Shown one piece after another: positions 42,276 to 55,429 of a DNA stretch of 64,000 nucleotides. The notes under the pieces are model-generated. The model saw only the letters and a list, made by a program, of their open reading frames with translations. It had not been told where the DNA came from and ran no database searches. Positions within the stretch are counted from its first letter, which is position 1, and every line of letters starts with the position of its first letter. The DNA comes from Asterella californica (taxonomy: Eukaryota; Streptophyta; Marchantiopsida; Marchantiales; Aytoniaceae). The DNA is taken from positions 11,284,001 through 11,348,000 of the forward strand of contig JAYKYS010000014.1 of assembly GCA_036924285.1 (NCBI GenBank), given 5' to 3'. The translations under genes were made by a program, and so were the position numbers.

Positions 42276-43848
42276 CGAACAGCACCGGTTAGTCTTTTGG
42301 TAGATCAAACATCACTCCATTTTTTGTGGGCGCCTAGACGGGATATCTCTCTTTTCATTTTTCCAATTTCTCTTTTTCCCATATGCGGCAAACAAATCTT
42401 TGCTGATTGGATTGACCCCCAATGCCTTGTGCGGCGTGATTTATTAGGACTGTAGAGACAGTCGGCCAGACTGATGGACCGACAGACGGATAGACACACA
42501 CAGATTAGACAATAAGTGGTAGAAATAAGCATATATTATCCAGGTTGGGTAACTTAGACGATGAAGAAGAAGGAGAAGAAGAAGATCATTGGTGGAGGAG
42601 TCGGTGGTTTTGACCTTGCGTGGTGGATGGATCGATGGATGGATGCACTGATGGAACCTGCCTACCTTCAGTGTTAGTGAGATTTCGAGGGCTACTGGTA
42701 TCGCCTGGTGGCGCTAGCCGTCTGTATGTTCGAACGGTATGTTGGCATGAGTTGTGATCAAGCTAGCACCAGCTGTAAATGCAGCATTGGATAACGTCAA
42801 AACTCACCGTAGTTGAGTTGTACACTGAAATTTTGACACCCTTCACATATGTGCGTGATTGGAAGGCAGTTGTCGATATAGGGTGGTTGCTGTGGGCCCG
42901 GTGGAAGGTTTCCTATGTTCGTGGGGAAGATGAGGATTCCCCCATTATTTATTTATTTGCTGCTTGAATTGAGATGGCTGCATGATCAAAGGTATTGTCA
43001 GGGTTTTTTGTGTTCGTCAGGTTCGCATCCGGATAACCTACTACTTGTGCAACTCTGGCTAACCACTTAAGTAAGAAGCAGATCAGTCTCGCAAACTTAT
43101 GTCTTCACCTTGACCTCACTGTCCTTCAATAAACTACCTGTGAGTACAGTCGGCATGTGAATTATTTGCAGTCTGAGTTACAGTTGGGGAGATAATGTGA
43201 AGCGTAGGAGCCTAGGAGGTATAGCAGCCAAGGGTCGGCCGGGTTGTTTAACGTACTCAGACTGGTGGAATGAACCCTGGTTCTCTGAAAAGCCTGCTGT
43301 TCTGAGGGTGTGAACGGTGTCAGGGCGCCCAGGATCTCCGGAGCAGTATATACAGTACAGTAACTTGGCCTGCAAGTCACACCGACATTATAGGTACCCA
43401 TCGTCACCCTTACATGTGTGCATTGAGATGGTGATTATGCCTACCAAAGTTTTCAATCTTGAAGTGAGTTGTAAACATTTTCAAATTTACAGTTCACTAA
43501 CTGAAATATTGGACGATTAGGGCCTCTTCCCACTTTTCACCTTATTTCACCAATGTGGCTTGTCCAGACCTAGAGTTGCCACACGATTTGTCAAATTTTT
43601 TGTAAAACTTACGACATAGTAGACAGTGTCTTCCAAACTTTTTGCATTACTTACGATATATTAGACAGAGACTTTCGACTGGTTAAGTTTTTCAATACTG
43701 AGAAGAGGCCTTTAGACTTCCTGTTCATTAGGATTCCTCTTCACCCAAGGCTTGAGTTTAGGCACCTCCGGGTTTTGAGTGTAAGCTAGGTTGGAGGTGC
43801 ACGGACGTTGGAAAGGAATCTCTCTATTGCAAGGACTCCTATCATTAT
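42276..43848. other. Region downstream of CSN7
   Basis: Holds the CSN7 3' UTR and short simple repeats (GAAGAAGAAGGAGAAG near 42560, TGGATGGATCGATGGATGG near 42625). No supported gene. Confidence 0.5.
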
Positions 43849-44166
43849 GGGGTGTCAAAGTTAGGAGGAAAGACTTTCTAAAGCTGGAATGGGAATCAGT
43901 CGTGAGGAAACTAAGATCCGTCCTGGTTTCGGCTTGATGGGGTCTTTCTATCCGTTGGCTATTCATTGCGTGTTTCGGTGAACTTTGTTCTTCACAACTT
44001 TTCGAAGTCGTGCTTCTTTTCAAGAGAAAAGGTGCAAAGAAACATTGAAAGGAAGAAGTGTTGTGGTTTCACCTCGTGGCTGTCCAAGCCTTCCGGTTTA
44101 GCATCGTCGTTGTGCAATCTGGCACGGTTTCCGAGAATTTTCGTTATATTTTAACATTGACACTTC
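43849..44166. mobile_element. Diverged MITE of the GGGGTGTCAAA family
   Basis: Left end GGGGTGTCAAAGTTAGGAGG; right end AACATTGACACTTC, an imperfect complement of the left end. No coding frame of note. Next to another member at 44174. Confidence 0.55.
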
Positions 44167-44173
44167 TTATTTA

Positions 44174-44436
44174 GGGGTGTCAAAATCTGAGAAGAAAATG
44201 TACCGTGGCCTATGTAAGATTTCTCGTGAGATGGGTTTGGTTGAAACTTCGGCGATCGGAAGGGAAAAGTTTAAACTACCGTGAGTCACAACACGGCATT
44301 CAATTTTGATCGTAAATTACACTACATGTATTGAGCAATCTAAAATACACGGCGGCAGCGTGATGACTCCTTCCATCACCGTCCGAACCTACGCGGGCAA
44401 GAAAACACGCGCCTTCCATCATATTTTGACACCCTC
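44174..44436. mobile_element. MITE of the GGGGTGTCAAA family
   Basis: Starts GGGGTGTCAAAATCTG and ends ATATTTTGACACCCTC, a good inverted pair 263 bp apart. A further single end, GGGGTGTCAAAC, lies at 44549-44560 without a partner that I can find. Confidence 0.65.
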
Positions 44437-45255
44437 TATTAGCTGTATCGGGTTGGTCTCTTTCTCGTCTTTTGTCCTGCCGTATGTAACATAAGCACAA
44501 CTCGAAGTTAAATAAACGAAACAGCGTCACAACATAAAACAACAGTAAGGGGTGTCAAACCAGAGAGATTTGCTGAAAAGCGACTCAGTCACATAGCCTC
44601 ATCTGATATAGTCCGTTTTGCAAAGCGGGGTCTAGTTTTTATCTTTAACGCAAACGGATTAACGCTCCTTGATTGGTTAAACTCTAGACTTCTTATTAAA
44701 TAATATACTCAAGACATTATTATCTAGGTGATGTGTCATTTTGAAGAAAAACTGCGGAACGAATAATAGTTAAATGGTCAAAATTGACCGAAGAACTATC
44801 TTAAAACTGACCGAACGTCCATCTTGTTGGTTAAGATTACCGCTTCCTTAGTTTCACACCTCGTAATGTATCCGGATACCGGAAGAAGATATGTATTTCC
44901 CTTCATCCGCAGAACTAGAATAGCGTATATTATTCATGAATTAAAGGACTGTACTGAACTAGCAAAAACTGGAGTTCTACACTGTAGTCATTGTAGAACA
45001 CTGCAGTACTGTACTTTATAACAAATCGTAGCCTCTGAGTTGTCCGATCTCAAAAGATACTGGAAATGCGACTTACGGTCTGGTCAGAAATGAAAGAATT
45101 TTAGGGTTTCTGCTCACTGCGTGCCGGCTTGAAAACTCGTCTTACTGCTAATCCACGTGCAGAGACCGTAGGACGTTGCGGAGGAAACGGAGGGTTCGAA
45201 CGCTAGTGTTCACACCAGCGTGACGTATTAACGAGGAGAAGAAGGAGGATATTCA

Positions 45256-45283
45256 CCTCATGTACACTGAAGTGTACATGAGG
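45256..45283. repeat. Perfect 13-bp hairpin
   Basis: CCTCATGTACACT, GA, then the exact reverse complement. It lies immediately before the hairpin at 45285-45340. Confidence 0.85.
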
Positions 45284-45284
45284 T

Positions 45285-45340
45285 ACGTTAATTAATATTC
45301 TGACCGTTCCGATGGGAAGGGTTAGAATATTAAATAACGT
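45285..45340. repeat. Hairpin repeat, copy 2 of the dispersed family
   Basis: Arms of about 26 bases (45285-45310 and 45315-45340) with three mismatches, containing ACGTTA.TTAATATTCT and GGAAGGGTTAGAATATTAA. It resembles 6930-6975 in the CTAAC/CTTCC...GGAAGG/TTAG core. Confidence 0.65.
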
Positions 45341-48300
45341 CCTCGGCAAACGACGCGATATAACAATTAGGGCTTCGAATTATATCCCAGAGAGCGTAGC
45401 TGGCCGCCCTTCACTTATGGGTTCTCTCCAGACGAGTTCGCTACTCTGGGGTTGAGTAATATATAATATTTAAGAATTAATTTATTTTTTATAATAATTT
45501 AGTAAAATAACTTTTTTGTAACATTTACAAATATTCTGATAAGAGAAAACGAAACTCACTGTACAAGGCCATGGGGAAGGATATTTAACGATTGCGCTAT
45601 CTGAGGAGGTTTTTACTAGGATGGTTCATTCTACGACGGTTCCTTCCTTCTAGACCTGTGGCACATATGGCAACAAAAGTTACGTGGTACAATGATTCTG
45701 TCATTTGTTCAACACGTTTCTCGCTCGTACACATGGTCTGTCACTGTATCACCACATCACATCGAAAATGTGTACTTTGGCGCCACATTTCTGACATGGC
45801 ACGGTAACGGTAGAAACTGGTTGTCTCGGATGGGTGGGATCAAGTAACGAAACGTTAATTCAGGTGGGTCAATTCCATCAAACGTAGTTGGGGTGGGTTC
45901 AAGTAAGTTTCTGAAAAATTTTGTGCTTGTATTGATAGTCTCTATGATATATTTCAAACTTTACTCAGTGTTAACTCTATTCATATTAGTTGATTGATGT
46001 TTTGCGAGTCTGATGAAATATAAAATAATAGTATGTTATTATTTCTATGCACGACACGGCGATTAAAATGAGTAGCATTAACATCTTGCCAAACTGTTGT
46101 CATCCATTCAGTTCATTATTATTATTGGTTCAGTCAGCGAACATAATTTTGCACTTCAACTTTTATTATCTTTAATCGATACGTATCTCCTCACTTGAAT
46201 CCTCAAGGCATAAAGAGTTCACCTCACTGAAATCAATAATGTCATTGACCATCGATCTTCATGAGAGTAATCTTGTTGCTGAGCGTAGAATAAAATCTCA
46301 ATTGTCCCTAAACTTATTCAAGTCACGCATACTATTCTTCTCATCCATCTGAAATTGGATTTTTTTCCATTTAGCTTCAGTCAGAATTATGTAATCTTGA
46401 TCATAAAGATTCATATCTCAACTTTATCTTCTTGCATTCCAAGAGAACGAGGACTTCCAAGTCTTTCCAAGATTTTGGAGGGATTGATCAAGCAGTACGT
46501 TACGTTTTCTGAGTTGATGGTTTGTTCGCAATGTTGATAAGAACGTGAGAACTCTGTGAATGATCTATCGGGATGACTCGCACTACCGGATACAAATAGC
46601 GTGTATTCAACAGTGTGATTCACGATATTTGTATCAAAACTGTTAGTACTAGTAAAAAACTAGAAGCAAAAGTAGGTTGGTCGATGGATGCATCTGTTGA
46701 CTCGACGGAGCAATCATCAAATTCAAATCCAAATTTTCATTGTTAAACAAGCAATCTTGCGAGAACTGGTGATCCGAATCTCTCTTCAAAGAGATGACCA
46801 TGAGCATGTCATCCTCCTCCGCATTTTGCACTTGCCCTCAAGAAATTAGTATGCACTCGGTTGAACATCTATCCTCACGTCTCGATGCAAATTTCACCAC
46901 TCGATAATGCAATCGATCAACACTTAAAACAACATCGAAATGAAAATGAATAATATCAAATGCATCGACGTTGCATGCAACATGTGATTTAAGAAGCAAG
47001 CGAGGGAGTCATCCTTGGTATAAAACTTCACAGGACTCAGAGCTTGCACTTGCACGTTCACGTCATTGTCAAAATGCTTGTCGTTCATCTCTCCACAAAC
47101 TACAACCATCACGATGAGAACAACAACAAGCTATACTTCAAAGAATACATCATTGATCATGCTTCAAGAGAGCTGCTTGTCCATGTTCTATGACTCGAAT
47201 GACAAAGCACTTCGAAACACTAGCAAATAAAACTTGTTTTGTAAAATGGTGTTAAAGCCAGAAGATAGACAATAACATGAAAATCCAAACAAGAACATTA
47301 ATGTGCAGTCTCGTATGTTATGTCAATCACTTGTCGATCTTACAAGGTGTATGTAGTGACACACACTAACAATACAAATGCTAATCATTGTACATTACAT
47401 AGTAATGTGATCCATGCGTAAGATATGTTATTGCAAATAAGATATAGAACAAGAATTGACGTCAAAATCGAATGATAGATAATGTTGATGTGAGATAATG
47501 TTCTGAGATCACATAAAACTCTCAAGACATTGACAAGCTTAGGAATTCAACCATTTTTACTAGATATCAAAGATTCCACTACTTGAAACTAAAGAGGACG
47601 ATATCACCCAGTCAAGATTGTCCATCATTTACTTAACAACATAGTTATAAGACTAGTCAAGTGTTCATAATTAATATGTTTTTAATCTTGTATCACACAC
47701 ATATCCTTATACTAGTTTATACTTTATAGCAAAATAATCAACAAGCAATATAAACATGATGTCATGTACAGGAATGATCAAACTTCTGCACTGAACGATA
47801 TGGACTACAATAAAAAGTTATTGTTACTATGCCTCACTATAAAGTTATTATATTATTTTAACTACAATAAAAAGTTACCGTAGATATGCCTCACTGGTTA
47901 GAGACGTTTGAGTATACTTTCATATATGGAAATATATATGTCAGGTCTGATTACAGTGAATACTAAAATGATCCTCTATAACATAAAGTGTCTAAATGCA
48001 TTAGGAAGAGTTTCATGAAAGATACATTTTCATGGTACCAAAAGGCGCACTCTTTTAAGTACAGCAGTGATAGCTGCTGTAATTAAAAGCGGTATTAAAT
48101 AAATTAGGAACAACTCTACAAGCTGAATATCGTATTTACCATAGTTTAAATAATTGTTGGATATGGTTAGACTATACTAGGTTGAAGCTTAACATAGTTG
48201 AGGTATAACTTGATAAGACCACGCGCATAGTTCAAAGAGCATGGAAGAAGGAGTTGATGGTGATATATGAGGATTTCAGGTTGACTTGGAGCTAATGTGG

Positions 48301-50514
48301 TTTATACTAAGTTTGATATATGGAATTAAAGGTGACTGAAAGTACAATAAGCGTACAAAAAATCAGTTTAGAACTCTTGATTATGATACCACCAACAAAT
48401 GAGGTCTGAGCATTATTATTTTGCCAGGTGTAGATTCAATTTGTGACATGTTGAAACTGAAAGTGAAACCTGAAAATTGTTGTTGCAGAAAGTGTTCATA
48501 CACATTGTAGGTTTAGTTACGTCATACTTTAATAGTGGAAGTAATTTTCCATGTGATGGTTATGATATATGATACATTATACACACGCATCAGTCACATC
48601 AGACATATTGACAATATGTCTGATAATGTGCACATTAACATCAATGGTGAAAATATTAAATTCTTCTTTCAAGTCCAAACTCAATTACATTAACATTAAC
48701 AGAATATGTTTTAGGATGGTATAGATTTAATTCTTTCATCATACTTGATAACACATTAGAGAATAAGTTGTTACTTTTTGGGTAAATTGTGAAGACCTAG
48801 ATTTATTTGTATGTTGAAAGAGTTAATATGGTTATTACTTTAATTTAATTAAAAATTAATTAACCAAAAATATCGAATAAGTGTGATGGATGGAGTTATT
48901 TCTGTACGAAGTAGAGATGACACTTGATTGCTATATATTTCCAAGAGCACATTTGTCAAGCCACTTGATGAAGTAATTGCTTTCATCATTATAGTAAGCT
49001 TTGCTTTTTGTTCTCTATACGAGTAGATTAACCATGCAGCTTATTTTTGTACTGGTAAAATAACTATTTCGGTTGGTAGAGGTGGAGCTTAACTGTTTTT
49101 TGCTAGCAACAACACATTAGAGAGACAATCTCTATGTACCTTGGATGGATAAAGCAATTATATAACACTTACCTTTTCGTGGGAGCGAGACATATTGCAA
49201 AAGAAGCTTTTGGTTTTTTGTGGAAGAGATGTTTTATTTTTCTTGAACTTGATCGAAATTATTTTTATTTTGTGATTGCCGTAATATGTTGTGTGGTTAT
49301 TCCAATTCCATGTCGTGGTGCATTTATTTCATACTTCGGCTTTAAATATTGCTTATACGATGATTGTTGTTTGGCATTCTTTGAAAATGATTTTAAATAA
49401 CTAGATAGAAACTTTCATAGTAGAAGTTAATATTTTTTCAACCAATTTTTGTGCTCTAGTTTAATGGAGTTTGGGATCGAAAATGATCAAGTGTTAATGA
49501 GCACAATTTTAGAATCAGTTTATACTGTTACCTCACAACAAGGTCTCACTTCGGAATCTACTCTGACAACTTTATGATATCCAAATGATAACACACTTTC
49601 ATCGCTGATATCGCCTTAAGACTAACACGTTCATATTAACTTAATAAAAGTAGAGCAAACACAGTCGACTCTCCATGGAAAGATGGAGAGGTCAGTATGA
49701 ACCAGTTAATTATCACCAAATCTTTTCACGAGATAGATTTGATCATAAATTAAAAGGTCAATAAATAATTTCAATTCGTTGATGCCACCATATCTATATA
49801 TGTTCCCGCCGACGCGCTTGCGTGTACTCCACTTAACTTATGGTTCTATTCCAACTTCTCGATCTAGCTATTTCATATTTAAAGTGGTCGTCTTGTAGAG
49901 ATAAAGACTTGTATAATAATTCCGCTTCAATAAAAGCGAGTTTATAATCTTGCTGTGGATTGCCCTTTTTCTATTCTTTCTCCGTGGAAGTGCATATTGC
50001 TTTATCAAGATTACTTTTTCCGGCAGCTATTTGGCATTGGGTATATCGGGTTTAGGTTGAAAAGTATTTTATCTAAAAATGAAGGAGTTTCTAATGAATC
50101 AAATTTTTTGTTTTGTACAATTCTTGTTTTATTCTTTTTTGGTCTTTTTCCCTCTTCTTTTAGTTTTTTCTATTCCAAAAACAACCAAGCAAGAAGATTC
50201 AATTTCTAGCCCACATTTTAGATGTTTCTCTGTTGATTTGGTGAAACCGTGCCACAGACAACATCCAAACATTACATTATTTCTAAACCATTAGTTTAAA
50301 AACATTAAAGAATCAAGTCGGCGTGGTTAAAATTAGAAATGACAAATAAAAAAGTGAGTTTATTCGCTACGATTGTAACAATCGTACGAACGAACGGTTG
50401 GCTAGCCGTGGCTATTCGCGTAGAGGGTGAGTTGGGATGCATATGATGCTTTCTTCGAATGTATGGAGAAACATTACGAATAACGGAGGAAGGTTTTGGA
50501 CTCTTATATATATT
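45341..50514. other. AT-rich interval of 5 kb without a supported gene
   Basis: Open frames are short, AT-driven and have no recognisable domain; the longest (49134-49400) would be a hydrophobic 88-residue peptide without support. A diverged direct repeat of about 35 bp (ACTACAATAAAAAGTTA...TGCCTCACT) occurs near 47812 and 47862. A 10-bp hairpin AGACATATTG-A-CAATATGTCT is near 48600. Nothing else is supported. Confidence 0.5.
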
Positions 50515-50628
50515 CAGAAGGCAACACAGTAACTTCTGTATAAAAGATATACCCAGAAGGCAACACAGTAACTTCTGTATAAAAGATATACCCAGAGGGC
50601 AACACAGAAACTTCCGTGTAAAAGGTAA
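50515..50628. repeat. Three tandem copies of a 39-bp unit
   Basis: Units start at 50515, 50554 and 50593. The first two are virtually identical, the third has several changes. The unit contains CAACACAGTAACTTCTGTAT. Because the period is a multiple of three, a spurious frame runs through it. It lies about 310 bp before the coiled-coil gene start, within its possible promoter or 5' UTR. Confidence 0.8.
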
Positions 50629-50941
50629 CGCACTTGGTGGAGCCTGGAGTCCGTCGTCATCTACGTGAGCGCAAGGCTCGGTTATCCGTCCGTCCGTACG
50701 TGCAGTTTGCGAGGGCAGATATAAGAGAGTTCGAGAAAGCAAGATCCACTTTCCTTTCTCGACTCGCAAAGCGCGCTCTCCTCGTTTCTCCGCTCCTATT
50801 CCCCCTGCTCTTCTGCGTTCATCTCTGTACCTCCTTTCGTGTCCCCCGTACAGTATCATCGTTTCATTCTCTCGCGATTCGTTCAACCTTTGCGGTACTC
50901 CTGGTTTTAGCTTCGGCACCGAGGGAACATCAGTTGGCAAA

Positions 50942-53900
50942 ATGTACCAGAGACAGAGCATAGTCAATCGAAGGAAGATTCCTCCGTCCAAAAAGAATGA
51001 CGAAGTAAGTGCTCACCCTATCGCAGACGGAAGGAACGAATTTCATCCTTGCGTGTATTGGAAATTCATCTTCTGTTAGAATTCGAGGAGAATTCAGAGA
51101 GGCTGATGAACGAACAGCGATCTGCTCACACCTGAAGAAAGCAATCAACGATGAGAGTTGTGCTGAAGGATTGTAATATACTGAGCAGAGATGCTCAAGC
51201 ACCAAGAGCTTTGATATGTTGGAAACGTAGCTGTGATGTGGTTTCTTCCTTGCTAATGTATATGAATGATCTTCTCACGGTTGAAACTCTTATGTCACTC
51301 CCTCCAGTAATTTGTGCGCCGTGTTTCATATCGTGATTCTTCGACTTTGTAGGGGGTTGCAATTTTTAAAGAAAAACTGTCTTCATAGCACACATCCCAG
51401 ATTCTATCCTAAGTACCTAATCTTTGAAACGGGCTGAAGTTGAAAACTCACCGTACACTTTGTTACTTTGTCGCGTCCAGTTTTTGTTGGCAGAGAATAT
51501 GGAGAGTTGTTTTTTCCTCACAGAAGAGGCTGCTTGTAAAGGTTTTGGACCGGTTGGTATATTTTCTCAGTACAGCACCTGAGTAGGGCTCGTTGCACTC
51601 TTGTTTCAAGTTGCTTGAAGTAGCTCTGTTCAGCTCGTCCCTTAAAATCGGTATCTCAGAACAAAACTTTAAGAGTTGTCATTCGATATTTTTCAGCTAT
51701 TCAGATCTGGACAGAAAACATAAACATTGCATGCTTTCCGTGGCATCCTCCATATACTCCAATAAACTCTGAAAATTCATATAGAGCGGGCTCGGAGATA
51801 TACCCAGTGTGCCCGTTTGAACGTTCCAGTTCACCAAAAAGCTTTAGAAAAGCTTGGATATGAGTTATGAGTTTTCCATATACCTGGGGTCCAGTTCCCA
51901 AAACATCTAAAATGGCTCTCGGATGTTTTCAAACTGAGTTTTCTCATCTGATTGTAAGAAGACGTAGGACTCAGAGATTTAACAACCTTCCTAGGGATCT
52001 TCTGACAGGTATAGTGTGAAACATTTTACAGAATATCGACAGAGAGTATGACGTGCAAATGTGTTACCTGAGGAAGAGGCAGGAAAATTTCAAGGATATA
52101 GAGCAGCTAGTTCGAACGACCGTATCCCCCACGAGAGACGAAGTTCTGGACTCGCAGTGGGTGCTCAAATCATTTCTTTCGTCTAGGAGTCCTTTTGAGG
52201 TTTAACTCTCAGCTTGCAAATCCTGCTTCGCAGTAGCAAGCGAAGTTTTAGATTGTTGCGTCCTTTACCTCTTGGATAATCGGGAATGTTTGTGGTCACA
52301 TCTACATCGATCTCTGTAACCGGGGTTCATATGAAGCGACTGGTTTGGCAGGACAAACAATCAAGGACCCATGAACCTGATCATATTAAACAGCATCTGA
52401 AATATAGGAATCGGTGAGGTTAACTAATTCCCATTTGCTGATTGCAACTTGTGAAACGGGTCTCTTCATATAAGGACTACGGTGGGAAGAGAGTGTTAGT
52501 GCATAACACGTTGCACTCACTGTCTAACATCGCTGTAGCAGGCCTCCAAATCCTAATATACACTCGAGTGAGGACTGTAGTTAGCAAGGATTTTCACCGA
52601 ATAGTGTCGCGGATAATTGAGATCTGATTCACATGTGAGGTTATGACTCCTGGGATGGATACCTGGCATATCTAGCGATGCTCGAACATTGAGTTAGGTA
52701 GGCCTGCTCAATAATTGCCGGCAAGACGGACAGTCTCTTTTCCACTTTAGTGCGATCAAACTTGGTGCAGACCGGTCGTTGTTTTGAGCTTTGAGACTTA
52801 ATTCTCAAGACCTAAGATTTCTCTTGCTGTTTAATCTGCCTTTGATAACTTAAGTAGATCTGACTGCTCTAGGAAACATGTGCATATGTTCTCCTCTGTA
52901 AAAAGCGCGAGATCCTGTGTTATACTTGAGCATACCGGTTCTCGTCGACGTAGGGACTTGAGACGACAGAGTAAATCAGGCTAGTCTGAGACTTATTCGT
53001 TTAGCCCCTCAAAAGCTTGTACGTCAAATCTTTGTCTTTCTGGTTGTTGACAGACACAAGTGGAAAGGAATTATGGATTTGCAGCTCGAGCAAAAGGAGG
53101 AGCAGCATGAGATACAGAGTGAAACGGACTACAAATTGCATTGCTTCAACGACTACGTTCAGAGGTTAAACCCACTCTGTAACTTAATGTAGGCCGATTA
53201 TGCAAGTTCTTGCTCTGCATTCCCGAACGGGCAGTAATAAGCCAAGCAGTCATGAAGATAAAAATTATCTCCGATAGCTTCGAGTGAATCTAGGAACCAA
53301 TTATTAGGATGAAATGTCCTATATAACTGTGGACATACACTAGCATCCCAAGTACCATTTTGTACTTGTTTAGGTGCATGGGCCCTCACTCCAAGGAAGA
53401 GGAAGAATCGCGCGAACAGGCTAGGAGAGATTATCTGAGAGAGCTCATGGAAGAAAACATGAAGGTATGTTCTTTCTACGAGATTAGACGTAAAGCCATG
53501 TAGCTGCTGTGGTCACGACTGGAGTCCTCACTAGTTTCTTATCGTACTCCTCTTACATGAGTCCCTCGCAAACATTATGTGCATCCACCTGTGCCTAAAT
53601 CACTGAGACGTTTCCAACGATGTTAGGTAAAATTTTGACCACAGTGGAAATACCTAAGATCAGGTGTCGAAAGTATGAAAGGTTGAAAGTTTGATTTGGT
53701 GTTCCTTCTGTTGATATTTGTTTTTTTGGAGGTTAGCTTTTGAGCTGTTTGTTCCTCTGCCGATAATGTGCCTGACGCTGTGACTGCTGAGCGTACGTGC
53801 TATATAGAAATGGAGTATAAGACTGCGTAGCTTAAGAGTTGTTGAACCCATTACAGATTGCAGCTGAAAAGGTAGAATGGAAGAAGTTACAGAAACAGAA

Positions 53901-53967
53901 GGACATTGCGTTGGACAACTACAGGCTTTCGACCCCCTCCACATGGAACCGCCGACATTATGTGTAG
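50942..53967 (+). CDS. Small coiled-coil protein of unknown function, about five exons
   Basis: I do not recognise this protein. Plausible exons: 50942-51004 (MYQRQSIVNRRKIPPSKKND, ends GAA|GTAAGT), 52032 to about 52160 (NIDREYDVQMCYLRKRQENF), 53061-53164 (WKGIMDLQLEQKEEQHEIQS), 53374-53464 (SKEEEESREQARRDYLREL) and 53857-53967 (AAEKVEWKKLQKQKDIALDN, stop TAG). Phases agree at junctions 1, 3 and 4; the exon 2 end and exon 3 start are uncertain, and an exon between them may be missing. The product would be about 165 residues, charged, rich in Glu, Gln, Lys and Arg, and helical throughout, with a short tail ending NRRHYV. Such small helical proteins include flagellar microtubule-associated factors, which would fit a plant with motile sperm, but I have no motif to prove it. 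An alternative 3' end uses GTGTAG at 53962 as donor and an exon from about 54069. Confidence 0.5.
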
Positions 53968-54753
53968 ACCTCAGGAAAGCATTGAATACAATAGGGTTAG
54001 CGAATACTGCAATCTTTTACTAGGTTCGTGACAGAGACCTCCGAGTCTTGAAAACCTATATTTGCAGAGTCAACAGGCAAGGGCTGTCGCAAGACGCGGA
54101 GAAACCAGGATCCGGACTTCACATTGAAGCGTTTTCTGCTTTGCTGGAGGAAGATGATAGTGAATGTTGGGCTCGCTATACTCGGTGAAGCCTATCATGG
54201 TGGTACATTATTAGTGTCCCAGGTGTCCAATTGGGGGTTGTTATCGGAGGACAAGTTGACCGTAGCGTCAGCAGCTGAATTAGCAGCCTTGAAACTGATT
54301 GATGATTATTTATTATGCTTGGCATCCTCGAAAGTGCTAACGAGTATGATAAGAACTGTGTGTTTCAAACGCGTAAGGCTGAATTAGAAAATGCCCCAGC
54401 TGTATCTCGCTTAGCCAGTCCAGTACACCTGCTGTGGTACAGGTATTCTTTGTCCCAAAATTCAGTACTCACAAATTCATATAGAACAGTTCCGTTGTAA
54501 AGGTCATCCAGTCGTCGCTCCTTATGGTTGCGAACTTCGCCTGCGCTTTGTACGAAGCTAAACATAAGATGATCCGTTAGGAGTGGCATCTGAACAGTCG
54601 GTCTTGTTGTACCATCGGAGCAAGACCGCTTTTAACGAAGAAGTGGACGCCTTTTGTTACGTCAGAGATACTCCTGGGCTATGTGGTGTTTCTTTGCGCG
54701 GCCGAAGATGCAGAATCTATTCACCTCTCCGCATTCTCATCACTTGTTATACA

Positions 54754-54825
54754 AGCCGTAGAGCATCTGCAGTTTGTATCTTAGAGCATCCGCAGTTCGA
54801 TACAAACTGCGGATGCTCTACGGCT
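54754..54825. repeat. 27-bp inverted repeat with 18-base loop
   Basis: The arms (54754-54780 and 54799-54825) contain AGCCGTAGAGCATC and GCAGTTTGTATC and differ at one position. The loop itself holds a further partial copy (AGAGCATCCGCAGTT). The transcript would fold into a stable stem. Confidence 0.9.
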
Positions 54826-55371
54826 TCACGTGCCATATGATTCGACATGAGGTTTAACCATGACCATGCTTTGAACCTTTCACAGAAATCGGCTGACATG
54901 TTTAACCGAAACCAGTAGTCTTCTCATGGCGCATGGTTCTGCGTGATTGGGTGGGGCTGCCAGATTCCTCGGCTTTGTTATCACCGGTTTTGTTGATCTC
55001 CATAGCAATGGAGCAAGTATTTCACGACGCTAGCGGAATCGATATGATGTAATCTCTCGTAAGTTCTAACATAATCGAAAGCCAGCCGTATCAGGTGGTT
55101 TCGGTACCGTAGCATGCCTCGCGCTGTACACGCTCCTTGACAAATCGGTGAACTTCAGTGTGGAGCAGATCTGTTCCCATCGTCGGAACGTGCACGGTAC
55201 TCATTTTCAAAACGAAGAAATTGTTGTCATCTATTCGATAACAGCTGCACTCTCGGGATATAAGTTCACAGTTTCTACTCATCCTGAAGAAAGAGGCTTG
55301 CAGACAAGTTAAGAATTGACGAGAGCCTCGTGAAAAAGAAATGCGGACCGAAGAACGATTCCCACTTGCCT

Positions 55372-55429
55372 TGCCCAGTCCGCTTCTCTACGCTCTCGAT
55401 GAGAAGAGCGTAGAGAAGCGGACTGGGCA
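55372..55429. repeat. Perfect 25-bp inverted repeat with 8-base loop
   Basis: The left arm 55372-55396 (TGCCCAGTCCGCTTCTC...) and right arm 55405-55429 are exact reverse complements; loop CGATGAGA. Its perfect pairing implies recent origin or selection. Confidence 0.95.

Noticed and set aside
49134..49400. 88-residue hydrophobic open frame
   Set aside because: AT-rich surroundings, no ATG context, homologue or neighbouring exon evidence; expected by chance.
51060..51230. Open stretch after exon 1 of the coiled-coil gene, considered as exon 2
   Set aside because: No acceptor keeps the reading frame; skipping to 52032 keeps phase and gives a coiled-coil continuation.
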